Origin: Mesorhizobium sp. L-2-11
Lineage (GTDB): Bacteria; Pseudomonadota; Alphaproteobacteria; Rhizobiales; Rhizobiaceae
DNA length: 64,000 nucleotides
Assembly: GCF_016756595.1 (NCBI RefSeq)
Contig: NZ_AP023257.1
Coordinates: 3,860,001-3,924,000 of the forward strand
Reading direction: 5' to 3'
Shown: in pieces, positions 50,693 to 59,132 of the stretch
Layout: each line of letters starts with the position of its first letter
Numbering within the stretch: the stretch's first letter is position 1
Notes under the pieces: generated by a model
What the model was told of the DNA's origin: nothing
Seen by the model: the letters and a program-made list of their open reading frames with translations, nothing else
The model's database searches: none
Translations under genes and position numbers: made by a program

Positions 50693-51091
50693 ATGGCGAA
50701 ATATGGGGGTGGCTGCCTGTGCGGCGCGGTACGTTACCGTACCGATGCCGCGCCGATCAACGAACGCGTCTGCCATTGCCGGCTCTGCCAGAAGGCGCTT
50801 GGCGCGGCCTTCAACGCCCGCGTGCTGTTCCGCATCGACGACGTGACCATCGACGGGCCGGTGGCAACGGTGAATTCCTCGCCCGATCTCAAGCGGGGCT
50901 TTTGCCCGGGCTGCGGCACGACGCTGTTTTCCCGGCGCGACTCCGCCGGTATCATCGGCATCACCTCCGGCTCGCTCGACGATCCTTCCATGTTCAAGCC
51001 GCAGATGCATATCTGGACCGCCTCGAAGCAGCCCTGGGTACAGCTCGACGACGGACTGCCGCAATATGAAGGCGCCCCGCCGCCCGCTTAA
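50693..51091 (+). CDS. GFA/CENP-V family zinc protein
   Basis: 132 residues with the full cysteine set of the GFA family: GGCLCGAVRY, CHCRLCQKALG and GFCPGCGTTLFS, which bind two zinc ions. Named after a glutathione-dependent formaldehyde-activating enzyme, most members have unknown function. ATG 50693 (MAKYGGGC) chosen by homology. It stands alone between the broken hydrolase and repeat C. Confidence 0.92.
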   Translation: MAKYGGGCLCGAVRYRTDAAPINERVCHCRLCQKALGAAFNARVLFRIDDVTIDGPVATVNSSPDLKRGFCPGCGTTLFSRRDSAGIIGITSGSLDDPSMFKPQMHIWTASKQPWVQLDDGLPQYEGAPPPA

Positions 51092-51267
51092 CCTTCTCCC
51101 CTTGTGTGGCTCGAAGGGCGGGCAAGGCCCCTGACTCGCCCCGGGCGGTGGATTAGCGCGCAGCGCCAAGACGGTTGAGGTGTGCTGGCCGGAGCGCGGT
51201 TGGCGCCAAGCTGGAGCACCCATCATCCGGCCGCTTCGCGGCCACCTTCTCCCAGAAGGGAGAAGGC
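51091..51267. repeat. Family C repeat, full copy 1
   Basis: Begins ACCTTCTCCCCTTGTG and ends CACCTTCTCCCAGAAGGGAG, with internal GCGCGCAGCGCCAAGACGG and AGCTGGAGCACCCATCATCC. The same order of blocks occurs at 58843-58986. It fills much of the 293-base gap between the GFA gene and the next small gene. Confidence 0.8.
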
Positions 51268-51384
51268 AAAGGCGTGCTCAAATTTTTTTCGTCCGGGACA
51301 CGAGATAGTCGGCAAAGCGTCATTGGCGAGCCATCATTGCCGCCTATCTATTAGCTGCGGGTCGGCAGTCGAAGGAGGCGACGG

Positions 51385-51633
51385 ATGGACGACAGAATTA
51401 ACACCCTGGATGAGCTTTTGAGCGATCCGATGGTCAAGCTGGTGATGGAGCGTGACCGCGTGCAGCCGGCCGAGCTTCGCTCGCTGCTTGAAGAAAAGGT
51501 TCGCCGGGATGATGATGCGCCGGTCAATCCTGTCACCGATCGCCCAAACTCCGATCGCCTTGGCACCGACCGCTCGGTCCCGCCCGCTCATATGGTAGCC
51601 GAGAGCTGCCACAAGCTGTGGTTGTGCGGCTAG
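51385..51633 (+). CDS. Hypothetical small protein
   Basis: 82 residues (MDDRINTLDELLSDPMVKLV, then a charged segment, ending SCHKLWLCG). A strong AAGGAGGCG Shine-Dalgarno precedes the ATG, which supports translation. The first half looks helical; the second half is rich in Asp, Pro and Arg and probably unstructured. No family recognised. Confidence 0.65.
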   Translation: MDDRINTLDELLSDPMVKLVMERDRVQPAELRSLLEEKVRRDDDAPVNPVTDRPNSDRLGTDRSVPPAHMVAESCHKLWLCG

Positions 51634-51852
51634 GCAGCGGGCTGCAGGCGTCGGCGATCCTTCGCGCCCTCTCGGTCCTGCGGCGTTTCCAGGCTCTCAC
51701 CGCTGCGGTGATAGAGCGAGTGTCTTGCCCAGCCCATCTGCCCTAACAATTTGATTCAAACTTTGTTGGTAATTTCTCGTTAGTAATCCGGACTGGTTTG
51801 TCCGGCGGCGTTGTCTTGCCCTCGGTCTGTTGTGTTCTGCGTACAGGTCCAG

Positions 51853-52869
51853 ATGCGGTTATCAGGCGTCGTCATCTTCTCGATCGCGTCACTTTGCCTT
51901 GCCGGCTGCACATCCACGTCCGGCGTCGACGCGCTGCAAGTGCCGTCCAGTGAGACGACCAGCTCGGTTGTGCGGCCGCCGGCGCCGGTGGCGTCGGTCG
52001 GCGCTGTCGATGCCGAACCCGACTTCGCGCAGGAGGAGGCGACCGAGCAGACTGTGGCGATGGCCACTCTGGAGCCTGCCGAAAGCATCGAGCCACCGGT
52101 CGAGCCGATTGCTCTGGTGGCGCCGAAGCGGCTGGCACGGGCAGCGCCGATGCTTGCCGAGCCGGTCCAGCGTTATCGTTTCCGTGACGCCAAGCCGATC
52201 AATTTCGGCAGGGCATCGCCCAGACACCTCGCCGTTCACGGCGTTGACGTCTCGCGCTGGCAGGGCAACGTGAACTGGGGCAAGCTACGCGCGCAGGGCG
52301 CGAACTTCGCCTACATCAAGGCGACCGACGGCGGCGATCACCTCGACCCGATGTTCAGGAAGAACTGGCGCAATGCCGACTCCGCCGGCCTCAAGCGCGG
52401 CGCCTATCACTTCTTCTACTGGTGCCGCACCGCCGGTGAGCAGGCCGACTGGTTCATCCGCAACGTGCCGAGGGTCGAGGGCGCCTTGCCGCCGGTGATC
52501 GATGTCGAGTGGAACGGCGAATCCAGCTGCAAGCGGCGCCCGTCGCGGCAAAAGGTGCTGGAGAAGATGCAGGTCTTCATGGACAAGCTCGAGCGCCATT
52601 ACGGCCAGCGGCCCATCATCTACACCGCGCCTGATTTCTACCGCGACAATCTCAGAGGCGCATTTCTGGACTATCCTTTCTGGCTGCGCGCGGTGGCACA
52701 GCACCCTTCAAAGGTCTATCCCGGCCGCAAATGGGTGTTCTGGCAGTATTCCGGCTCCGGCCTGTCGCACGGGGTGAGGGGCCGCATCGACCTCAACGTC
52801 TTCCACGGCGACGAGAGAGCCTGGCGGAATTGGGTTGGCGGACGGCAGATGGTGGCCGAGGCGGAGTAG
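51853..52869 (+). CDS. GH25 lysozyme-like lipoprotein
   Basis: 338 residues. MRLSGVVIFSIASLCLAGC is a lipoprotein signal with lipobox LAGC. A Pro/Ala-rich linker runs to about residue 125; then a GH25 muramidase domain with the catalytic-site motifs HGVDVSRWQG near 130, AYIKATDGGDH, GAYHFFYW, IDVEW near 216 and WQYSGSG. It would cut the glycan strand of peptidoglycan from the periplasmic side. Relatives are common in rhizobia and often unnamed. Confidence 0.9.
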   Translation: MRLSGVVIFSIASLCLAGCTSTSGVDALQVPSSETTSSVVRPPAPVASVGAVDAEPDFAQEEATEQTVAMATLEPAESIEPPVEPIALVAPKRLARAAPMLAEPVQRYRFRDAKPINFGRASPRHLAVHGVDVSRWQGNVNWGKLRAQGANFAYIKATDGGDHLDPMFRKNWRNADSAGLKRGAYHFFYWCRTAGEQADWFIRNVPRVEGALPPVIDVEWNGESSCKRRPSRQKVLEKMQVFMDKLERHYGQRPIIYTAPDFYRDNLRGAFLDYPFWLRAVAQHPSKVYPGRKWVFWQYSGSGLSHGVRGRIDLNVFHGDERAWRNWVGGRQMVAEAE

Positions 52870-52942
52870 GCGGCCGAAGAAAGCCGCCATTTGCAGGCCA
52901 GCATGAGGTGAATATCGACGGACCTGACCGCCAGTCGCGGAA

Positions 52943-52960
52943 GTGTCATCGATCCGTCAT
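52943..52960 (+). promoter_or_regulatory. Candidate Pho box
   Basis: GTGTCAT-CGAT-CCGTCAT: two 7-bp direct repeats 4 bases apart, each one base off the PhoB half-site CTGTCAT. It lies 61 bases before the GTG start of a secreted phytase-like gene, an apt target for phosphate control. Confidence 0.6.
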
Positions 52961-53020
52961 CGCTTTGAAATGTGGTTCCCTCAAATCAGGTGGCTTCCAT
53001 TCGAACAGGAGACGCCACCC

Positions 53021-55219
53021 GTGCCCCGCCATTCCGCGCTTTTCGTCCTGACGGCAGCGCTTGCCGCCTCGGTTTCGCTGCCGGCCCATGCCGACATGAT
53101 GTTCAACCGGGTCGCGAGCTTCGCAGTCGCCGGTAACCTGCCGGCGGACGTCGAGAAGACCACGCCGACTTCGTCCGAGATCATCACGGCGAGCGAAGAC
53201 GGCATGACGCTGGTTTATTCCGATAGCCCGCTCGGTGCGGTCGGCTTCATCGACATCGCCGATCCCAAGGCGCCCAAGGCCGGCGGCATCGTCAAGATAT
53301 CAGGCGAGCCGACCTCGGTCGTGGTCATCGGCGGCAAGGTGCTGGCTGGCGTCAACACGTCTGAGAGCAAGGCCAAGCCTTCCGGCAACCTCACAATCAT
53401 CGACCTCGCCTCCAAGGCGATCGAAAGCACCTGCGACCTCGGCGGCCAGCCGGACTCGCTGGCGTTAAGCAAGGACGGCAAGTTTCTGGCCATCGCCATC
53501 GAGAACGAGCGCGACGAGGATCTGAACGACGGAGAAATTCCGCAGATGCCGGCCGGCGACCTCAAAATTTTCACGCTTGCCGAAGGCCAGCCGGATTGCG
53601 CGACGATGAAGACCGTCGACCTGGCGGGCATTGCCGAAGTCGCGGGCCAAGATCCGGAGCCCGAATTCGTCGCTTTCAATGGGGCCGGCGAGATAGCGGT
53701 CACGCTGCAGGAAAACAACCACGTCGCCATCGTCAACGCCGAAACCGGCGCGATCGTCACCCACTTCTCCGCGGGCTCGGCCACGCTGGACAAGATCGAC
53801 ACCAAGAAAAACGGCGCCTTGTCGTTCGATGGCAAGATGGAAAACGTCGCGCGCGAACCCGACGCCGTGAAATGGCTCGACAATGACCGTCTCGTCGTCG
53901 CCAACGAAGGCGACTACAAGGGCGGCACGCGCGGTTTCACGATCTTCAGCAAGAAGGGCGAGGTCCTCTACGATTCCGGTTCGTCCTTCGAGCACCAGGT
54001 CGCCAATGCCGGCCATTATCCCGACGATCGCAACAAGAAGGGCATCGAGCCGGAAGGTCTCGAGACCGGCACGTTCGGCGAGGACAGGCTGCTGTTCGTC
54101 GCTTCGGAGCGTGGCTCCGTCGTCGGCGTCTACAAGGACGCCGGTGCCGAGCCTCAGTTCGTCCAGATCCTGCCGTCCGGCATCGGTCCGGAGGGCCTGG
54201 TCGCGATCCCGTCGCGCAATCTCCTGGTCACCGCCAACGAGGCCGACCTGGTCGAGGACGGGCTCGCCGGCTCGCACGTGATGATCTACGAGCGCTCCGA
54301 GGGGCCCGCCACTTATCCGATGATCACGGCAAAGCCCACGGCAGACGGCACGCCACTCGGCTGGGGCGCGCTTTCGGCGCTCGCGGCCGGCGATGCTGCC
54401 GGCAAGCTGTTCGCTGCCTCGGACTCGTTCTACGCCAACGCGCCCTCGATCTTCGAGATCGATGCCACGCAGACGCCGGCGCTGATCACCGGCAAGACCA
54501 TCGTCACGCGTGATGGCCACCCTGCACAGAAGCTCGACATCGAGGGTCTTGTCGCCGACGGTGAAGGCGGCTTCTGGCTGGCCAATGAAGGTGATCCGGC
54601 AAAGCTCGTCCCGCACGCCATCCTGCGCGTCGACGATAAGGGCGAGATCAAACAGGAAATCGGCTTCCCGATGGAACTGCTCGCCCACCAGAGCCGCTTC
54701 GGTCTCGAAGGCATCACCACCATCGGCGAGGGCGACGACCTGACGCTGGTGATGGCTGTGCAGCGCGAATGGGCGGACGATCCGAAAAACCAGGTCAAGC
54801 TTTTGGCCTACAACCCCAAGGCCAAGGAATGGTCGGCGGTGCGCTACCCGCTCGAAGCGACCGAAGCTGGCTGGATGGGCCTGTCGGAGGTCACCGCGCA
54901 TGACGGCAAGCTCTACATCGTCGAACGCGACAACCAGATCGGCGACCTGGCCAAGGTGAAGCGCGTCTATTCGGTGGCGCTCGATGCATTCAAACCGGCC
55001 AAGCTCGGCGGCGACCTGCCGTTGGTCGAAAAGACGCTGGCGCGCGACATCGTCGGCGACCTGAAATCAGCCACCAACGGCTATGTCATCGACAAGGTCG
55101 AAGGGTTCACCATCGACAAGAACGGCGATATCTTCGTCGCCAACGACAATGACGGCGTCGACGATTCTTCCGGCGAAACGCTGTTTTTACGCCTGGGCAA
55201 CATCAGCGCCGTGAACTGA
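53021..55219 (+). CDS. Secreted phytase-like esterase
   Basis: 732 residues. The GTG start at 53021 has AGGAG about 10 bases before it and gives a signal peptide (SALFVLTAALAASVSLPAHA). The mature part is a large beta-propeller-like protein: an N-terminal region with repeated blades (GFIDIADPKAPKAGG, LTIIDLASKAIE) and a C-terminal region of the type called esterase-like activity of phytase (KLDIEGLVADGEGGFWLANE, HQSRFGLEGIT, VEGFTIDKNGDIFVANDNDG). It probably acts on phosphoesters outside the cell. The Pho box upstream fits that role. Confidence 0.82.
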   Translation: MPRHSALFVLTAALAASVSLPAHADMMFNRVASFAVAGNLPADVEKTTPTSSEIITASEDGMTLVYSDSPLGAVGFIDIADPKAPKAGGIVKISGEPTSVVVIGGKVLAGVNTSESKAKPSGNLTIIDLASKAIESTCDLGGQPDSLALSKDGKFLAIAIENERDEDLNDGEIPQMPAGDLKIFTLAEGQPDCATMKTVDLAGIAEVAGQDPEPEFVAFNGAGEIAVTLQENNHVAIVNAETGAIVTHFSAGSATLDKIDTKKNGALSFDGKMENVAREPDAVKWLDNDRLVVANEGDYKGGTRGFTIFSKKGEVLYDSGSSFEHQVANAGHYPDDRNKKGIEPEGLETGTFGEDRLLFVASERGSVVGVYKDAGAEPQFVQILPSGIGPEGLVAIPSRNLLVTANEADLVEDGLAGSHVMIYERSEGPATYPMITAKPTADGTPLGWGALSALAAGDAAGKLFAASDSFYANAPSIFEIDATQTPALITGKTIVTRDGHPAQKLDIEGLVADGEGGFWLANEGDPAKLVPHAILRVDDKGEIKQEIGFPMELLAHQSRFGLEGITTIGEGDDLTLVMAVQREWADDPKNQVKLLAYNPKAKEWSAVRYPLEATEAGWMGLSEVTAHDGKLYIVERDNQIGDLAKVKRVYSVALDAFKPAKLGGDLPLVEKTLARDIVGDLKSATNGYVIDKVEGFTIDKNGDIFVANDNDGVDDSSGETLFLRLGNISAVN

Positions 55220-55553
55220 GGGTGTTATATGCCCCCTCATCCGCCCCGCGGAGCCTGTCCTCGGGCTTGCCGGAGGCAAGACCCGTGGGCGGCCACCTTC
55301 TTCCCGCCGGGGAGCCCAGCATCAACGCTGGCGAGCTCCACTCCCCTTCAGAGCTGTGCATAAACCCGGCTAGAGTAGATTGAAGCGGAGGCTTGGCACC
55401 CCGCCCGAGACCGCCCTCACGGATCGGGGAAGTGCGGCGCGGCTGCTCGTTGCTGACGTTCGGAAGGTCGCCATAGGTGGGAGGCGGCCGTGCCGCGAGG
55501 TAGTTGCTGCCTGCGCGAGCCGGGACCTAGACAGCCATCAAGGCTTCCAGATG
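55220..55553. other. Gene-free gap with a degenerate family C repeat
   Basis: About 330 bases between convergent genes. Its first half (55235-55320) has CCCCTCATCCGCCCCGCGGA and GGCGGCCACCTTCTTCCCGC, diverged pieces of repeat family C with an inserted GCCGGAGGCAAGAC hairpin-like stretch. I see no gene in the rest. Confidence 0.6.
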
Positions 55554-56375
55554 TCATTCTACTATCTGTGCGGTTTCGACATCGATTTCGTCGTGAATTT
55601 TCTCATCATGACGGAAACTCATCCAGCTCATCGGAATGGAGGCGAGATAAAGGACAGTCAGAACAACCAGGATCTCGCTGGGGTAGAGCACGACGGCCGC
55701 AACGAGCCCTGCGACTGCCAAGAACAACGCAATCATCATCCTCTTGGGGACTTGGCAAGCCCACGTCTTCCCGGAAAAAGTCGGGATCGTCGAAACCATC
55801 AAGAAAGCGATCAGAGCTGTATGCAGCCCCGCAATCTGAACAGTTACAGGTGTCGGCGGAGCCAGCGATATTGGCAACAAGACCGTTAGGGCAGCGGCCG
55901 GTGTCGGCATCCCAGTGAAATACGCTTTCTGCCATGCCGCTGCTGCCGAATTTGACTGCGCATTGAAGCGCGCCAGGCGCGCGGCCGAAGCAAGAGCGAA
56001 TGCCATCAGGCACAGGCTGAACGGGCCGGTCATCGATGCCTCGCCCCAAAAGAAAAGCAGGACGATCGGCGCTACGCCGAAGCTAAGAAAATCCGCAAGA
56101 CTGTCAAATTCGGCTCCGAACTGTGACGACGCATGCAACCGTCTCGCCAGACGGCCATCAAGACCGTCGAGCACTGCTGCCACGACGATTGCCAACAGTG
56201 CGAATTCGAACTCGTTTTCGATCGAGAAGCGAACGGAAGCCAAGCCCGAGCAAAGCGCCAGCGCTGTTATGGCATTGGGTATCTGCTGGACAAGTCGACA
56301 ATGTGGCTTGTGGCCATCTATCGTGCTCTTGATGTCGTTCAATGCCGCGTCAGCCGACTTGCGTTCATTCGCCAT
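55554..56375 (-). CDS. pssA: CDP-diacylglycerol-serine O-phosphatidyltransferase
   Basis: 273 residues with several membrane helices and the CDP-alcohol phosphatidyltransferase motif, read as DGLDGRLARRLHASSQFGAE followed by FDSLADFLSFG (DGxxAR, then G-xxx-D-xxx-D). NAITALALCSGLASVRFSIE and the DFxxFG end favour phosphatidylserine synthase. PS is the precursor of phosphatidylethanolamine. It starts 32 bases after the EptA-like gene, so both are one operon. ATG 56375 (MANERKS) chosen; the open frame before it overlaps that gene. Confidence 0.85.
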   Translation of the reverse strand: MANERKSADAALNDIKSTIDGHKPHCRLVQQIPNAITALALCSGLASVRFSIENEFEFALLAIVVAAVLDGLDGRLARRLHASSQFGAEFDSLADFLSFGVAPIVLLFFWGEASMTGPFSLCLMAFALASAARLARFNAQSNSAAAAWQKAYFTGMPTPAAALTVLLPISLAPPTPVTVQIAGLHTALIAFLMVSTIPTFSGKTWACQVPKRMMIALFLAVAGLVAAVVLYPSEILVVLTVLYLASIPMSWMSFRHDEKIHDEIDVETAQIVE

Positions 56376-56407
56376 TGTCGCTCTTCCTTGTTCTCTGCCA
56401 TCCCTCG

Positions 56408-58132
56408 CTATTGGCTCGAGATTGTTTCCGGACCTGCGACGCAGCCAATGCCGCCCTCGCAAATGTTCGGAAGCGAGTTCGTCAGCGTAATCAGGCGGTC
56501 AGGCCGCTTGCGACCTTCTTGAATCGTCGGATCGACGGAGTGCCAAGCGGGACGGTTGGAGAACAATCCGAGGATATCGTCTGTTACGAACTGAGGCTGC
56601 GACGTAAGGCCGTGAAGGAGGGAGCTTTCGTATCGAGCCGATATTTCGGATGGTCGGTACCCCATCAACTCCAACAGCGTTGGCGCTATCGCAAAATGAC
56701 TGGCCATGTTCGGATATTGCTTGGCGACTTTCTCAAAGCGGGCCCGAAGCGCCTCATCTCCGGTTGAAACCAGCATTGGAACTATGGCTTCGTTCTGGTC
56801 TACATTCGTATATGAACTGCAGTGCGTGAGACGGCCGACGCTGAAATTTTGTCCATGGTCCGACGTGTAAATCATCGTTGCGTCCCCCCAGTCGGCCCCA
56901 TCGATCAAACGAGACAAAGTGCGGTCTGTCGACCAGCGCACAGCCTTTGCATAGGATTGAAGCGTCTCTGAGGTGCCGGCGTCGGATGCGAACTCCGCAG
57001 GCGACCCGTCACTGTAGGGAAAATGCGCGCCATTCTTGTTCGCGTATATAAAGACAGGATCGCCGACGCTCATTTCCTTGAGCACGATATTGACGAGCTC
57101 ATCGTCGAGATCATGCGTTCGAATTGCATTGTCCATCTTGTAGAATCGGTCGATCAAAATCGCTTCGGCCGGCGTCATGTAGTTTTGCAGTTTGCCATAG
57201 ACGGTGACGAAACCTGCCTGGGCGTCTATGAACACGGTGCGATAACCTGCCCTCTTTGCATACTGCCAGACTGTCGGGCTCGCCTTGACTGATTGAACTA
57301 GATCTCGAGGATAGGCCATGAAGCGAAGCAATGCGTTCGATTGGAGAGAGCAATTCGAGCCGGACACAGCGGGGCCAAAATCAATCAATCGGCTTCTGCG
57401 TTCGGCCAGTTGCGGAGTGACGGGGTTACGAGGCTCAAGGCTTACGAAGTCGGACCGAATGCTTTCGTCGACCAGCAGCACGATAGCCCGCGCCTGTTTT
57501 CGTTCCGGCGTCATGGATACGATTTCCCGCTCCGGGAACGTTCCGCTGTTCACCTTGTAAGCTGCGATCGCTGCCAGGGACAGCGGCGAGAACTGCTTCG
57601 GCAACGCGTCTGAACCTTTGCCCTCTCGATAAATAACCACGCCCGCAATGAGGACGATCGGCAACATGGGCACTAGCGGTGACCAGTATCTGTTCTTGCG
57701 TGTCGCCAGTTGCGGAAGGGAGGGGGGCATGGCGATTGCGATAACACCCAATATCGCGACAGCGACCGACCACCAAATCGCATCGGAATAAAATTCGGAC
57801 GCCCTGTGAGCCTCGTGGCGGACCGTCCAGAAAGTGAGTACGTCGAAGATGAAGAACTCGGACCCCTGGACAAGGTAATAGCCATAGGCTGCGGCGCTTG
57901 ATATCGCGAGGGGGACAGCCCACAAGAGCCGAATGATCCAGTTGGGATGAAAGGCAGCGGCCAACACTGCCAACACAGAGATGACCCAGATGATGCTGAA
58001 GATCATCAAGGTCAGCTGGCGCTGATCGTCAATGAGCAACCGGATGCGGTCGATAAAGCCATGATTGGTGAGGAGGATCACTGCGAGCAGCAACGCGCAT
58101 TTCAGGGCAAGAAGTGACCTCCCTGCTCGCAT
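56408..58132 (-). CDS. EptA-like membrane sulfatase-fold transferase
   Basis: 574 residues: four or five N-terminal membrane helices (to about residue 170), then a periplasmic alkaline-phosphatase/sulfatase-fold domain. VLLVDESIRSDFVSL corresponds to the first metal ligand region of EptA-type phosphoethanolamine transferases, and IYTSDHGQNFS to the second. The usual nucleophile Thr region reads SGSNCSLQSN, so the nucleophile is not certain. AAGGAGG precedes ATG 58132. DNA here is less GC-rich than around it (by hand 48% at 57121-57180 against 75% at 59461-59520), hinting at transfer. Confidence 0.8.
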   Translation of the reverse strand: MRAGRSLLALKCALLLAVILLTNHGFIDRIRLLIDDQRQLTLMIFSIIWVISVLAVLAAAFHPNWIIRLLWAVPLAISSAAAYGYYLVQGSEFFIFDVLTFWTVRHEAHRASEFYSDAIWWSVAVAILGVIAIAMPPSLPQLATRKNRYWSPLVPMLPIVLIAGVVIYREGKGSDALPKQFSPLSLAAIAAYKVNSGTFPEREIVSMTPERKQARAIVLLVDESIRSDFVSLEPRNPVTPQLAERRSRLIDFGPAVSGSNCSLQSNALLRFMAYPRDLVQSVKASPTVWQYAKRAGYRTVFIDAQAGFVTVYGKLQNYMTPAEAILIDRFYKMDNAIRTHDLDDELVNIVLKEMSVGDPVFIYANKNGAHFPYSDGSPAEFASDAGTSETLQSYAKAVRWSTDRTLSRLIDGADWGDATMIYTSDHGQNFSVGRLTHCSSYTNVDQNEAIVPMLVSTGDEALRARFEKVAKQYPNMASHFAIAPTLLELMGYRPSEISARYESSLLHGLTSQPQFVTDDILGLFSNRPAWHSVDPTIQEGRKRPDRLITLTNSLPNICEGGIGCVAGPETISSQ

Positions 58133-58257
58133 TGACGCCTCCTTGCCTCCCGCTTCCCTGTCGCCCGGCATTGGCCGCGCATTGGGGTGTTCAGGCAGGG
58201 AGTCTACCGTCGGCTAAGTTTTCGGGAAGTTCACAATATGACAGCTAGATGACGTTG

Positions 58258-58395
58258 TTAGGCAGCAGAAAGGCGGTGCCTCATAGGCCATGCACTAAGC
58301 AAAGGGAGTAGAAGCAGGCCTAGCATCAGTCCGATGGGGAACAGGATTCCTGCGCAACGACCGAGTTGCGCCTTAGCCCCGGCGGCGATAGCCAT
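58258..58395 (-). CDS. Possible 45-residue membrane peptide
   Basis: An ATG with GAGG six bases before it opens MAIAAGAKAQLGRCAGILFP and one hydrophobic helix (IGLMLGLLLLPLLSAW) ending at 58258. No homologue recognised; it may be chance. The remaining space up to 58464 holds nothing else visible. Confidence 0.2.
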   Translation of the reverse strand: MAIAAGAKAQLGRCAGILFPIGLMLGLLLLPLLSAWPMRHRLSAA

Positions 58396-58464
58396 AAGGT
58401 CCTCGGCCTGCAGGAGATGGTGACGGCTGCCGAGCCCGGACAAGGAATGAAGGGAGGCACTTTC

Positions 58465-58805
58465 ATGAAGAAAGTCGTGGCATTGGCAATTGGGATCGGG
58501 TTGATCTTGACAGCTATCGCACAGGCGGGGGACATGACAGGGGCTCAACTGAAGAAGGCGTTCACCGGCACGAGCATGACCTTCACCGGGAAGAGCGGCA
58601 ACGGCACCAGCGTCTACAACGCTGATGGCTCGGCCTCCATTGTGTTCAAAGGCAAACCCAGCAAAGGCAGTGGCGTGTCAAAGGGTCGAGCATCTGCACC
58701 ACCTGGGACACTATCCGGGGAGGGGAGGAGGGCTGCTTTACCGTCGAGCCTCTCGGCGGCAACAAATATCGGTCCTCGAACGGGTTCACGCTCTCACTTC
58801 ACTGA
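58465..58805 (+). pseudogene. Small exported protein, frameshifted (DUF995-like)
   Basis: MKKVVALAIGIGLILTAIAQ is a signal peptide, after AGGGAGG. The mature part (MTGAQLKKAFTGTSMTFTGK) runs to KGKPSKGSG near 58668, where one base is missing; the other frame carries TWRVKGSSICTTWDTIRGGE, then GCFTVEPLGGNKYRSSNGFT and a stop at 58803-58805. Together they make a protein of about 113 residues resembling DUF995-type exported proteins with a Cys pair. Unshifted reading runs on into the family C repeat. Confidence 0.72.
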
Positions 58806-58842
58806 ACCCCAAGTTTGCAACGCTGGCGATGGCGCGGTCTTG

Positions 58843-58986
58843 CCTTCTCCCCTTGTGGGAGAAGGTGGATCGGCGCGTAGCGCCGAGACGGAAGAGGGGT
58901 GTTGGACGGAGTGCCGGCAGTGCCAGCTGGAGCACCCTCATCCGACCTCGCTTCGCGAGGCCACCTTCTCCCACAAGGGGAGAAGG
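58843..58986. repeat. Family C repeat, full copy 2
   Basis: Perfect 26-bp terminal inverted repeats (CCTTCTCCCCTTGTGGGAGA... at 58843-58868 and its complement at 58961-58986), with inner blocks GCGCGTAGCGCCGAGACGG, AGCTGGAGCACCCTCATCC and CCTCGCTTCGCGAGG. It occupies most of the 327-base gap between the broken small gene and nrdJ. Confidence 0.92.
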
Positions 58987-59075
58987 GAGAGCGCGCCGCC
59001 ATTCGGCGCTTTGGCCAATCGGAACGACGACGTGCTGCGGGAGTAGAGCTGCGCCTGATCACGCTTGAAGCATTT

Positions 59076-59099
59076 CGGCCCGATCTTGCGACCGGGCCG
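59076..59099 (-). terminator. Possible terminator of nrdJ
   Basis: CGGCCCG, a 10-base loop, CGGGCCG: a perfect 7-bp stem 34 bases after the nrdJ stop. No T-run follows, so this is only a candidate. Confidence 0.35.
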
Positions 59100-59132
59100 G
59101 ATGATGTTACGTTTTGGAGCTGCAAATTCTCC

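Noticed and set aside
53465..54901. 478-codon open frame opposite the phytase-like gene
   Set aside because: The signal peptide, ribosome site and domain content support the plus-strand gene; the other frame is a shadow.
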